Source: Sphingomonadales bacterium
Lineage (GTDB): Bacteria > Pseudomonadota > Alphaproteobacteria > Sphingomonadales > Sphingomonadaceae
Direction of reading: 5' to 3'
DNA length: 64,000 nt
Assembly: GCA_025352685.1 (NCBI GenBank)
Contig: JANXSN010000098.1
Location: forward strand, 1 to 64,000
The translations under genes were made by a program, and so were the position numbers. This document shows, in pieces, positions 19,583-28,532 of this stretch. Below the pieces are notes generated by a model that searched no databases, was not told where the DNA came from, and saw only the letters and a list, made by a program, of their open reading frames with translations. Positions within the stretch are counted from its first letter, which is position 1. Every line of letters starts with the position of its first letter.

Positions 19583-20339
19583 CCAGCCAGACAGCAAAAG
19601 CGGCAACAGCGAGCAGGGTCCCGAACGGCAGGCGCGTTGTTGCAACCACAGCGTGGCCGCGCAGCGTCATCGCCGCCACAGCGAGCAACCCAAGGACGCT
19701 GGCACCGAAGAGGACGAACGGGAGTTCTTGCCACCCGAGCCACATTCCAATTGCGCCAAACAGCTTGGGATCCCCTCGACCCAGCCCCTCACGGCGGCGA
19801 ATACGCGCGTAGGACCAAGCGACTGAAGCCAGAGCAACATACCCGGTAGTCCCGCCAATCAACCGATCCGATAATGACGGCAAAATGCCGAGCGCGCCGC
19901 TACACAGGCCAACAAGAGCCACGGCAACGGTCAACCGGTCGGGAAGCCAGAAATAGCGCAAATCGAGCGCTGCCAGCGCCACGAGCATCCAGCAAATCAA
20001 AGCAGCGCTGGCCCCTGCAAGATCGGGCGAGGCATAGAGCGCCGTTGCGCCGACAGCGCCGCACAGCAGCTCGATGAGGGGATGCGTTCGATCGATGCGC
20101 ACGCCGCAGGACGTGCAAGTCCCGCGGTTCGCAAGATAGCTGACGACCGGGACAAGATTGGTCCACCGCAAGGTCACGCCGCAGCGATCGCACGCTGAAC
20201 GGCCAGTCACAGCACGACCCTGGGGCCAGCGTAGCACAAGCGTTGCGAGGAAACTGCCGATGACGAGACCAATCCCGAGTCCCGCCAATCCAGTCATAAT
20301 TTTAAGAGGGATCACAACAGGATCAGGGAAGTTTCTCAT
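19572..20339 (-). CDS. Type IV prepilin peptidase with N-terminal methylase domain (PilD/GspO)
   Basis: A 255-residue inner-membrane aspartyl protease that cleaves and N-methylates type IV pilin or type II pseudopilin precursors. The N-terminal domain carries the zinc cysteine pairs CDRC and CTSC. Catalytic aspartates are in ALDLRYFWLPD and GRGDPKLFGAIG. About seven transmembrane segments are visible. The ATG at 20339 overlaps the preceding SH3-protein gene by 17 bases; ATG 20297 is an alternative. No pilin or secretion gene is adjacent, so its client system is elsewhere. Confidence 0.94.
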   Translation of the reverse strand: MRNFPDPVVIPLKIMTGLAGLGIGLVIGSFLATLVLRWPQGRAVTGRSACDRCGVTLRWTNLVPVVSYLANRGTCTSCGVRIDRTHPLIELLCGAVGATALYASPDLAGASAALICWMLVALAALDLRYFWLPDRLTVAVALVGLCSGALGILPSLSDRLIGGTTGYVALASVAWSYARIRRREGLGRGDPKLFGAIGMWLGWQELPFVLFGASVLGLLAVAAMTLRGHAVVATTRLPFGTLLAVAAFAVWLVSR

Positions 20340-20805
20340 CCGTCGTCACGCCGAACAAATGACTGACTTCGATGAATCCGGCCCGTCCGCCGACATTGAG
20401 ATCGCACCATCCGCCTGTGCACTTGCCGATCTTGCCAACGACGCCCGGTTCGGCCTTCCATACGACCGGGGCCGCAGCATCGGGCTTATCCCGCAACGGG
20501 CGCACATCGCCGACGACAAGCCCCATTCGCTGGTCGCTCAGTAAATTGGCTTGCACCCAGCCCTCGGTCCCGTCCGGATCCTGGATGCGCCGCCACTGGC
20601 TGTGGGCGATGGCGTAGGTTTTGACGACCTTCACCGGCAGGCCTTTGCGCTTGTAGAGCCAGTCGGCAGGAAAGTTACGACCTGGCCCTGTGCGCATCAT
20701 GACCTGGCTAGCATTGAGTGACGCCCAATAGGGAGTTTTACGCGCCGCCGAAGCGGAGGTCGTACCTACGGCCATTACCAATGCTGCAGCGAGCAGATAG
20801 CGCAT
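20323..20805 (-). CDS. Secreted SH3-domain protein
   Basis: A 160-residue protein with a clear signal peptide (residues 1-20, cleavage after ASA) and one or two bacterial SH3-like repeats: about 30-95 (SQVMMRTGPGRNFPADWLY...GTEGWVQANLLS) and about 100-150 (RPLRDKPDAAAPVVWKAEPG...WCDLNVGGRAGFIEV). Such domains bind cell wall or act as periplasmic adaptors. AAAGGA precedes the ATG. It shares a transcript with the prepilin peptidase by overlap and is divergent from the Amt gene. Confidence 0.9.
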   Translation of the reverse strand: MRYLLAAALVMAVGTTSASAARKTPYWASLNASQVMMRTGPGRNFPADWLYKRKGLPVKVVKTYAIAHSQWRRIQDPDGTEGWVQANLLSDQRMGLVVGDVRPLRDKPDAAAPVVWKAEPGVVGKIGKCTGGWCDLNVGGRAGFIEVSHLFGVTTDEKLP

Positions 20806-20943
20806 GTCGGCTGGTCCTTTCCCATTTTTGTTGGCGCTGACCTGCCAAATGGCACGTCATCCGACAAGGCTTGATCGCTCGGTTTGTTGAAGCCTTAACC
20901 CGAACGGCTTAGCAGATATTGCGGGAATTTTGCGGAGGGGTTG

Positions 20944-22146
20944 ATGCGGATGTTCCGATCGATGATTGCAAGTGCCGCGTTGCTGGCAGCAACGTCTGCG
21001 CGCGCACAGCCGGTTGTTGTCGCCGACAGCGGCGACACCGCCTGGGTCCTGGCAGCCGCCGTACTGAGCCTGATCGCAATTCTGCCGGGCCTGGCGATGT
21101 TCTACGGGCGTGGGAACATCGCGCGTACCGGCTTTGCCCTGTTCGGGAGCGTCGCGGTGACGTCGCTGCTGTTCGCTGCGATCGGCTATAGCTTGGCTTT
21201 CGGTGCCGGAAGCAGCCTGCTGGGCGGATCAAGCAACGCGATGCTCGCCAATTTGTCAGACCTGCTCGATGGTTCGACCATCTCCGAGGCGGTTTATGCG
21301 CTTTTTGAAACAGTGGCGGCGCTGCTCGCGGTCGGGATCCTGTGCGCATCAGTCGCCGAAAGGGCGCGACCGGGCTGGTTGGTGCCGTTCTCAGGCGTCT
21401 GGCTGCTGATCGTCTACGTCCCAGTGGCACGTGGCGTGTGGCCTGGCTGGCTCGGCGAACTCGGCACGCTCGACTATGCAGGGGGGATCGTGATCCAGCT
21501 GACTGCGGGCATCGCTGCCTTGGTGATCGGCTTTCTGCTGAGGTCGCCCACTGCAATAGACGAACCGCAAGACTCGCCGCTGGCCGTTGCCGGCGGGGCA
21601 CTCTTGTGGGTCGGATTCCTCGCTTTTTTCGGTGCGGCTGCGCTCGGCGGGAGCGCCGATGCCGCGACGGCGATCATCAATGGTCACCTTGCTGCGAGTG
21701 CCGCGATCGTAGTCGGGATGGCAATTGAGCGGTGGCGGATGGGGAGGACATCGGTTGGCGTCTTGGCAAACAATGCAGTTGCAGGCCTCGCTGCTGTCGC
21801 AGCGGCCGGCGCACTTGTCAGTACGAGCGGCGCAATCGCGCTTGGAGCCCTAGGGGCACTTGCGGCTTGGATGGCGGCCAGCGTTGTCCAACGTGCCAGA
21901 CTCGGTAGTGCCGCCTCTGCGTTTGCCATTCACGGGGCAGCCGCGATGGCTGGGGCCATCCTCTTTCCGCTGTTCATGCTCCCTGCGTTTGGCGGGTCAG
22001 GCTTCAGCGACGTCAACGGACTGATGACTCAACTTGCCGCACAGGGCGTTGCAGTTCTCGCCGTCACGCTCTGGACCGCTGTCGCCACGGTGATCGTCGC
22101 CCTCATGATATCGGTGGTCGTCCCCATGCGCGACGTGCGCGGCTAA
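20944..22146 (+). CDS. Ammonium-transporter (Amt) family protein with altered pore
   Basis: A 400-residue protein with a signal peptide (about 1-20) and the eleven-helix Amt fold. GGAGG lies five bases before ATG 20944. Amt hallmarks include LPGLAMFYGRGNIARTGF, a Glu-Arg pair in ASVAERARPG and the second pore histidine at residue 330 (AFAIHGAAAMAG). The position of the first pore histidine is Gln185 (GGIVIQLTAG; CAG codon). Canonical Amt proteins have His there. It may be a sensor or have altered conduction. No glnK is adjacent, unlike typical amtB operons. Confidence 0.85.
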   Translation: MRMFRSMIASAALLAATSARAQPVVVADSGDTAWVLAAAVLSLIAILPGLAMFYGRGNIARTGFALFGSVAVTSLLFAAIGYSLAFGAGSSLLGGSSNAMLANLSDLLDGSTISEAVYALFETVAALLAVGILCASVAERARPGWLVPFSGVWLLIVYVPVARGVWPGWLGELGTLDYAGGIVIQLTAGIAALVIGFLLRSPTAIDEPQDSPLAVAGGALLWVGFLAFFGAAALGGSADAATAIINGHLAASAAIVVGMAIERWRMGRTSVGVLANNAVAGLAAVAAAGALVSTSGAIALGALGALAAWMAASVVQRARLGSAASAFAIHGAAAMAGAILFPLFMLPAFGGSGFSDVNGLMTQLAAQGVAVLAVTLWTAVATVIVALMISVVVPMRDVRG

Positions 22147-23561
22147 TCGCCTGTCCTGATCCGGTCGACCAATTCCTTGACGGTTGGCACAAATCCGTTC
22201 GAATAGAACGGGTCGCGCTTGAAATTGTAGGCATTGTGTCCAGCAAAAACGAGGTTGTCGTCGAGCGGCCCCCCGTGCACAACGTCTTGAAGCGTTTTTT
22301 GAATGCAAAAACTACGCGGATCGGCGAGATAGCCTGTGGACCAGTCGTCATGGTCCTTCCACGCCGAAAAACCGCAGTGCGATAGGCACCCCATGCAGTC
22401 GGCTTGATCCTTGCGGATCGTGTTTTTCTCAGTCGGGGTAACAAACACAAGCGTGTTGTCGGGCGTCTTGAGTGCCTCGGTATAGCCCAGGCCATACCAT
22501 TCGCGTGCGCGAAGCAGGTCACCCAGCGTTACCCAGAAATTCTTGCCCTTGACGCCGACGTCGAGCTGGTGAGCGTGATCGCCTGCCATTTCGAGTGAGA
22601 AGGCGATCTGCCGTTCGCTGCGCGCCTCGAGATTACGCAAAAAGGGATTGCGCACTGCCGACGAATAAAAGCCGGTTGGCGAGAATTTGTGGAGGAGGAT
22701 ATCACCCTCCTCGATCGTCATCAGCGCATCTTTCCATGCCCGTGGGATGGGACTTTCCTGCGTCAGCAACGGACGCGTGCCGAACTGAAAGGCGATGCCG
22801 CCAAGTTCGGGATTGTCGATCCAGTCGTTCCAATCGCGCAAATACCAGACGCCGCCAGCCATGATGATCGGCGTTGAATCGGGAATCCCACCTTCCCGCA
22901 TGGTTTCGCGCAGCGCCCTGACGCGCGGATAAGGCGATTCAGGTTTGCGTGGGTCCTCGGCGTTCGAAAGGCCATTGTGCCCGCCAGCAAGCCAGGGATC
23001 TTCGTAGACGACCGCAGATAAATAGTCCGCTGCCTTCGAATAGGCTCGCTTCCACAGGGCCCGGAACGCCCGCGCCGAGCTGATGATCGGCAGATAGCTA
23101 ACACCGTAGGACGCGGTAATTTCGCTCAGCTTGTAGGGCATGCCCGCACCGCACGTGACGCCGGAGACCAGCCCCTTGGTGCGCTCGAGCACACCGTGCA
23201 AAATCGTCTGCGCGCCGCCCATCTCCCAGAGCACGTTGATGTTGATGGCGCCCCTTCCCGAGGCTAAATCATAGGCGCGCTTCACCTGCTCGACGGCACC
23301 GTCGATCGCGTAGGCAATCAGTTCCTGATGACGCTGTGCGCGCGTACGGGCTTCGTACACTTGGGGTACAATCTTGCCGGTCGGGTCATAGCTGTCCGCA
23401 TTGACCGCGCTGACGGTACCGATACCGCCTGCTGCTGCCCAAGCTCCCGCGCTCGCGTGATTGGTCGCTGCGACCCCCTTGCCGCCTTCGATCAACGGCC
23501 AGACTTCGCGGCCTCGATAGCTGATCGGCGATAGACCTTTAAACAACCGTCTCGTCTCCAT
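22143..23561 (-). CDS. Nitronate-monooxygenase-like flavin oxidoreductase with a four-cysteine C-terminal region
   Basis: A 472-residue protein of the FMN-dependent nitronate monooxygenase/enoyl reductase TIM-barrel family. ATG 23561 (METRRLFKGLSPI) is chosen because the upstream 26 codons look non-coding. FMN-site features include GVTCGAGMPYKL, PIISSARAFRALW and PIIMAGGVWYLRD. Beyond the usual barrel, residues 389, 392, 396 and 419 are cysteines (C-x2-C-x3-C-x22-C), a spacing suited to an Fe-S cluster or metal. The glycosyltransferase gene ends 16 bases upstream on the same strand. It overlaps the convergent Amt gene by four bases. Confidence 0.85.
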   Translation of the reverse strand: METRRLFKGLSPISYRGREVWPLIEGGKGVAATNHASAGAWAAAGGIGTVSAVNADSYDPTGKIVPQVYEARTRAQRHQELIAYAIDGAVEQVKRAYDLASGRGAININVLWEMGGAQTILHGVLERTKGLVSGVTCGAGMPYKLSEITASYGVSYLPIISSARAFRALWKRAYSKAADYLSAVVYEDPWLAGGHNGLSNAEDPRKPESPYPRVRALRETMREGGIPDSTPIIMAGGVWYLRDWNDWIDNPELGGIAFQFGTRPLLTQESPIPRAWKDALMTIEEGDILLHKFSPTGFYSSAVRNPFLRNLEARSERQIAFSLEMAGDHAHQLDVGVKGKNFWVTLGDLLRAREWYGLGYTEALKTPDNTLVFVTPTEKNTIRKDQADCMGCLSHCGFSAWKDHDDWSTGYLADPRSFCIQKTLQDVVHGGPLDDNLVFAGHNAYNFKRDPFYSNGFVPTVKELVDRIRTGD

Positions 23562-23577
23562 GTTTCGATTACAAACG

Positions 23578-24714
23578 CTATAGCGACCCGGACGCAAAAT
23601 GCACGCCATTACCCAGCGCCTCATCGTAAAGCCGGGCATAGGCCGCGATCATCGCGCCGTCGTCATAAGCAGAGATTGCAAGCGCATGGTTACTTGCGCC
23701 CAACCGGGCACGCAGAACGCGATCAGCAACCAGCTGTCGCAGAGCGCCGGCAAGAGCATAATCGTCGCGCGCCGTCACGAACGGTCGCTGATCGGGCGGC
23801 AGGATAACTGAAACGTCTCCGACCTGAGTGCTTGCAACGGGCAGCCCCGCCGCCATTGCCTCGACCAATGCAATCGGGAATTGTTCGCTGTCCGAGGACA
23901 GGGCAAAAATGTCGAACAAGCCAATATATCTGCGCGGGTCCGGCAGGAACCCTGGCATCACCAGACGATCCGCCGCTCCCATGGCTGCAGCTGTAGCCAT
24001 GATCTTCGCTCGATCGGGGCCTTCGCCTACAACCACGAGGCGCGTCAACGGTATCGAGAGCGCGGCACGAACAAGACGGGGAATATTTTTTACCGGACGC
24101 AATCCAGCAACCGTGCCAATCACAACCTCCCTAGCCTTGCGCCGCAGTCCTGGAATGGCATTGAGTTTTGGCGTCGCAGCATAAGCGCTGACGGGAATAC
24201 CGTTGGATATACGCCTTAGCCGAGATGCCGGCTGCTTCCATGTCTCGAGTGCAATTCGCTCGAGCGTTTGGGATGGAACCGCGACTGCATAAGCGGCAGG
24301 CAGAACCAGCCGCCGCATCATCGTGCGTTCGATTTTGAGGCCGCCGCTTTCGTCGGCATTGAAGCCGTCTTCATGATGAACGAGGGGCGGCAGACTCTTT
24401 GCAAAAATGCGCCGCGCCGTCACAGCGTCCATCGCGCCCCAGTTATAGGTCAGGATCAGGTCGAACATTCGCATATATTGGGCAATGTCGCGGTAGCGCG
24501 CGACCGATGGCTTACCCGTCAACGAGGGCGCATTTTCCGGAAAATCGACGTCGATCCCGTTATAGATAGCCGCCCGCGCACCGAGTGCGTTCGGCACCGA
24601 GCTCAGCACCGTGTGGCGTGCGGCAACACCGAACGCATTCATCAACTGAACCGCACGGGCTTCCTTGCCCCCCAGCGAAAAAGTGGAGTGGCAATGAAGA
24701 ACGTTGAGCCGCAT
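23578..24714 (-). CDS. Glycosyltransferase family 4 protein
   Basis: A 378-residue GT-B glycosyltransferase. The N-terminal half begins LNVLHCHSTFSLGGKEARAV, with the Gly-Gly acceptor loop typical of GT4. The C-terminal donor domain has IGTVAGLRPVKNIPRLV, LVVVGEGPDRAKI and the EX7E motif region SSDSEQFPIALVEAMAAGLPV. ATG 24714 overlaps the stop of the upstream hydrolase by one base (TGATG), which decides the start over the ATG four codons earlier. The sugar and acceptor are unknown. Confidence 0.9.
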   Translation of the reverse strand: MRLNVLHCHSTFSLGGKEARAVQLMNAFGVAARHTVLSSVPNALGARAAIYNGIDVDFPENAPSLTGKPSVARYRDIAQYMRMFDLILTYNWGAMDAVTARRIFAKSLPPLVHHEDGFNADESGGLKIERTMMRRLVLPAAYAVAVPSQTLERIALETWKQPASRLRRISNGIPVSAYAATPKLNAIPGLRRKAREVVIGTVAGLRPVKNIPRLVRAALSIPLTRLVVVGEGPDRAKIMATAAAMGAADRLVMPGFLPDPRRYIGLFDIFALSSDSEQFPIALVEAMAAGLPVASTQVGDVSVILPPDQRPFVTARDDYALAGALRQLVADRVLRARLGASNHALAISAYDDGAMIAAYARLYDEALGNGVHFASGSL

Positions 24715-25583
24715 CAGACAACGCACGCCAGCAGCGCATCGATCGCAGCGGATGCCACAGGCTCGTCGAGAACCGGGGCGTGACCGACACGCGGCACGGT
24801 CACACTCGTGCCCGCGAACAGCCGTCCGAGCATCAGTTCGACCGTTGCCGTTGCAAGCAGGTCAGACAGCTTGCCCCGTACGACAAGTGTCGGGACACTC
24901 GCCAGCGTGTCGAGCGCGGGCCAGAGATCGCTCCCAGCCTCACCGGCCGGCAATCGAAACGGTTCGGCGATTTTCTGGTCGTAATCGGGTACGATCCGAC
25001 CGTTAGGGGGCAAGCGATAAAGCCGCTTCGCCATGGCCAGCCAATCGGTCAGATCATAGTCGGGAAAGACTTCAGCATTGCTTTGCGCAATCCGCCGAGC
25101 GGCATGCAGCCACGTCGAATAAGCCCTCTGACGACCGACATAACCCCGGATCCGATCCTGCCCCCTGGTCTCGATGTTCGGCCCGACGTCGTTGAGGAGC
25201 GCACCGGCAAGCCGCGCACGGCCGGTCGCGGCAAACAAAATCGTAACAATCCCACCGAGCGACGTCCCAAACGCGACGAATCGGTCGATGCCGAGATCCT
25301 CCAGCAGCCGCTCGATGTCCTGAACATAAATGAGGGGAACGTAAGTGATCGCATCGCTGGTATAGGCGCTTTCGCCGCGCCCACGCAGGTCTACGACGAG
25401 AACCCGCCGCTCCGGGGCAAGTCGCGCCGCGACCGTTTCGAAATCGCGGGCGTTTCGTGTGAGAGCGGGCAGGCACAGGATCGGAGGACGTTCCGACGAC
25501 CCCGCATCGTCACGGTAATGCAGCCGTAAACCGTCATTCGACCACCAATAACCGTCGGTCCATGTCGAAAGGGCAGTCGCCAA
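24714..25583 (-). CDS. Alpha/beta hydrolase
   Basis: A 289-residue alpha/beta hydrolase. The nucleophile elbow is FGTSLGG, preceded by the oxyanion strand PPILCLPALTRNARDF and VVDLRGRGESAY; the catalytic His lies in VGHAPVLDEP near the C-terminus. No start ATG is available in frame; TTG 25583 with GGGAG about ten bases upstream is the best choice. It is the first gene of a unit with the glycosyltransferase and flavin oxidoreductase. It is divergent from selO across 37 bases. Substrate unknown. Confidence 0.88.
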   Translation of the reverse strand: MATALSTWTDGYWWSNDGLRLHYRDDAGSSERPPILCLPALTRNARDFETVAARLAPERRVLVVDLRGRGESAYTSDAITYVPLIYVQDIERLLEDLGIDRFVAFGTSLGGIVTILFAATGRARLAGALLNDVGPNIETRGQDRIRGYVGRQRAYSTWLHAARRIAQSNAEVFPDYDLTDWLAMAKRLYRLPPNGRIVPDYDQKIAEPFRLPAGEAGSDLWPALDTLASVPTLVVRGKLSDLLATATVELMLGRLFAGTSVTVPRVGHAPVLDEPVASAAIDALLACVV

Positions 25584-25620
25584 GGCTTGTTGCTCCCGTT
25601 GTAGGGCGCCATATCACGTC

Positions 25621-27018
25621 ATGGCCGCTGTCGCGCAACACTTCCGCCCCGAACATGCAATCGACGAGATCGCAGACTTCATCTCGGATCCTGTAGAAGC
25701 CGTTTGCTTCCCCGAACATCGACTGCGCTTCCGAAATGACAAAGCGGCGGCACAGGTCGGCCTCGACACGCTATCGGATGAGGCATGGATTGGTCATTTC
25801 GGTCGGTTCATACCCTTCACCGGATCACTCCCGCAGCCGTTGGCGCTCCGCTATCACGGTCACCAGTTTCGCGTTTACAACCCCGACATCGGCGACGGGC
25901 GGGGGTTCTTGTTCGCGCAATGTCGCGATGAGCGGGACCGCCTGATGGACTTGGGCACAAAGGGCTCGGGCACCACACCCTATAGCCGCTTCGGCGATGG
26001 CCGTCTGACATTGAAGGGCGGCGTGCGCGAGGTGCTCGCCACCGAAATGCTCGAAGCGCTCGGGGTCGCGACTTCGCGCACCTTCTCGGTCGTCGAAACT
26101 GGTGAGACCCTTGTGCGAGGCGACGAACCTTCTCCAACCCGCTCGGCAGTATTGGTACGGCTTAACTACGGCCATATCCGTATCGGCAGTTTCCAGCGGC
26201 TGGCGGCATTGGGGCAGACAGATGAACTTGAACGTCTCGTCGCTTATTCCCTGAAGCACTACTACGGCGAGACCATGGACGAAAACGGCGCGGCACGCCT
26301 GCTCGGCCACGTTGCGGCGTCGACCGCACGCCTTGCTGCAAGCTTCATGGCCGCAGGGTTCGTGCACGGCGTGCTTAATTCTGACAACATCAACATTTCA
26401 GGCGAGAGTTTCGACTACGGGCCCTGGCGGTTCGCACCGACTTTCGATCCCGGATTTACCGCCGCCTATTTCGACCAGGGAGGCCTCTACAGCTTTGGGC
26501 GGCAAGCCGAGGCGGTTCATTGGAACGTCGTCCAGCTTGCCGTGGCGTTGCAAACACTCGCCAAACCCGACGGCTTGTCCGCCGCACTCGACTCATTCGC
26601 CGATAGTTATCGTGCAGCGCTGGTCGAGCGGATGCTGTGGCGTCTGGGCATCGCGACGCGCGGAACCCACGAGGATGTCGCGCTGGTTCAGGCCATGGAG
26701 CAAGCGCTGGCCGCGTCCAAACAACCGATCGACCGCTTTTTCTTTGATTGGCGTGGTGGCGATCTGCGGACCAATGTGGCGACCTATGCGACAACGGCGT
26801 TCGATGCGTTCCGGGACGCCGTTGCCCCCTATGCCCCAACTCAGCCGCTCGATCATCGCTATTGGTCTGGACCGGGCCCCTGCAGCATGTTGATCGATGA
26901 GGTCGAATCCATCTGGGCACCCATTGCCGAGCGGGACGACTGGACTGGGTTTTATGCAAAACTGTCGAGGGTAAATGAAATGAGCGACGCGCTACGGGTT
27001 GCCAATTCCTCGCGATAA
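25621..27018 (+). CDS. selO: SelO/YdiU family protein adenylyltransferase
   Basis: A 465-residue pseudokinase-fold enzyme. Family members transfer AMP from ATP to Ser, Thr or Tyr residues of redox proteins. Conserved features visible are LGTKGSGTTPYSRFGDGR (ATP loop), LKGGVREVLATEM, and the catalytic-loop block FVHGVLNSDNINISGESFDY. The length is close to the usual 470-490. Unlike eukaryotic SelO there is no selenocysteine or Cys near the C-terminal end. The next gene, astD, starts 32 bases downstream. Confidence 0.93.
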   Translation: MAAVAQHFRPEHAIDEIADFISDPVEAVCFPEHRLRFRNDKAAAQVGLDTLSDEAWIGHFGRFIPFTGSLPQPLALRYHGHQFRVYNPDIGDGRGFLFAQCRDERDRLMDLGTKGSGTTPYSRFGDGRLTLKGGVREVLATEMLEALGVATSRTFSVVETGETLVRGDEPSPTRSAVLVRLNYGHIRIGSFQRLAALGQTDELERLVAYSLKHYYGETMDENGAARLLGHVAASTARLAASFMAAGFVHGVLNSDNINISGESFDYGPWRFAPTFDPGFTAAYFDQGGLYSFGRQAEAVHWNVVQLAVALQTLAKPDGLSAALDSFADSYRAALVERMLWRLGIATRGTHEDVALVQAMEQALAASKQPIDRFFFDWRGGDLRTNVATYATTAFDAFRDAVAPYAPTQPLDHRYWSGPGPCSMLIDEVESIWAPIAERDDWTGFYAKLSRVNEMSDALRVANSSR

Positions 27019-27050
27019 ATCCACATACCGACCACGAGAGCAGGGTGCCA

Positions 27051-28463
27051 ATGACCACCGAACTTATTTCCTACGAACCGGCAACTGGCGCTGAATTCTG
27101 GCGCGGACCGGTTAGCAACGTCGACGAAGAAGTCGCGCGAGCACGCGCAGCATGGCCCGAGTGGGCCGCACGCCCGATTACAGTGCGGATCGAAATGTTG
27201 CACCGGTTTGTCAACGTCGTCCGGGGACGCGCCGAGATGCTGGCAGATACGATCTCGCGCGAAACGGGCAAACCTTTGTGGGAAGCGCAAACGGAAATTG
27301 AATCGGTGATCGCCAAAGTCGAGATTTCGGTCAATGCCTACAATGAACGGACAGCCCAGCGACGGTTTGATGGCGCAATCGGCGGACGCACGGCGTTGCG
27401 CCATAAACCGCATGGCGTCCTTGCCGTACTGGGCCCCTATAATTTTCCGATGCATCTACCCAATGGGCACATCATTCCCGCCCTGATCGCGGGGAATGCC
27501 ATTGTTTTTAAGCCCAGCGAAAAAACACCGGCCAGCGGTATCAGACTGATCGAATGCCTTCATGCTGCGGGCATCCCGGAGGCGCTGGTGCGCGTCGTCG
27601 TCGGTGGCCCTGAACATGGAAAGGCGCTTGCCGCCCACCCCAATATCGACGGATTGCTGTTCACCGGTTCCGCCCGTACCGGCATCGCACTCAACCGGCA
27701 ATTTGCCGACATGCCCGACAAAATCCTGGCGCTCGAAATGGGCGGCAACAATCCGATAATTGTTTGGGATGCACCCGACGCCTACACAGCCGCCGTCATC
27801 GTCGCACAGTCCGCCTTTATTTCTGCCGGGCAGCGCTGCACCGCGGCACGGCGCCTTATTGTCAAGGACGGCGCCCACGACGAACTGGTCTCGCAGCTCA
27901 AAAAGCTGATTGCCCGTTTGATTGTCGGCGAGCCGCACGCGTCGCCGGCGCCCTTTATGGGACCCGTGATCGACAACGAGGCCGCCGACGCCCTCCAGGA
28001 GAGCTTTCTCGCGTTGCTGATGAAGGGCGGACGCCCAATCGTGCAACTGGAGCGCCCTTTCGAGAACCGGCCGTTCCTTTCTCCTGCCCTGATCGACGTT
28101 ACCGAGGTCAAGGAACGCCCCGACATGGAGCTGTTCGGCCCCCTGCTCCAGATGGTACGGGTGCCCGATTTCGATGCAGCGTTGGTCGAGGCAAACAACA
28201 CGCGCTATGGTCTCTCGGCTTCTTTAATCGGCGGCAGCCCCCAGCTTTATGACCGTTTCTGGGCGAACAGCCGCGCGGGTATCGTCAACTGGAACAAGCC
28301 GACCAACGGCGCATCCTCGTCTGCACCGTTCGGTGGGATCGGCCTGTCGGGCAACCACCGCCCTTCGGCCTATTATGCCGCAGACTATTGCGCCTACCCG
28401 GTTGTTTCATCGGAAGAGGAAAATCCCCGAGGATCGATCGGTATCGGTTTGCGTCAGGATTGA
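27051..28463 (+). CDS. astD: N-succinylglutamate 5-semialdehyde dehydrogenase
   Basis: A 470-residue aldehyde dehydrogenase closely matching AstD of the arginine succinyltransferase pathway: LGPYNFPMHLPNGHIIPALI, GLLFTGSARTG, LALEMGGNNPIIVW and catalytic Cys in FISAGQRCTAARRL. The ATG at 27051 has AGGG five bases upstream and is preferred to the in-frame GTG at 27045. The rest of the pathway (astA, astB, astC, astE) is not in the window, so the gene may work with distant partners. Confidence 0.9.
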   Translation: MTTELISYEPATGAEFWRGPVSNVDEEVARARAAWPEWAARPITVRIEMLHRFVNVVRGRAEMLADTISRETGKPLWEAQTEIESVIAKVEISVNAYNERTAQRRFDGAIGGRTALRHKPHGVLAVLGPYNFPMHLPNGHIIPALIAGNAIVFKPSEKTPASGIRLIECLHAAGIPEALVRVVVGGPEHGKALAAHPNIDGLLFTGSARTGIALNRQFADMPDKILALEMGGNNPIIVWDAPDAYTAAVIVAQSAFISAGQRCTAARRLIVKDGAHDELVSQLKKLIARLIVGEPHASPAPFMGPVIDNEAADALQESFLALLMKGGRPIVQLERPFENRPFLSPALIDVTEVKERPDMELFGPLLQMVRVPDFDAALVEANNTRYGLSASLIGGSPQLYDRFWANSRAGIVNWNKPTNGASSSAPFGGIGLSGNHRPSAYYAADYCAYPVVSSEEENPRGSIGIGLRQD

Positions 28464-28532
28464 TAGCGGCACTGGTCGCGTCACAAGTATCACTATGTTG
28501 ATGCTTCTGGCGCTGCAGCGCAAAAGAAAATC

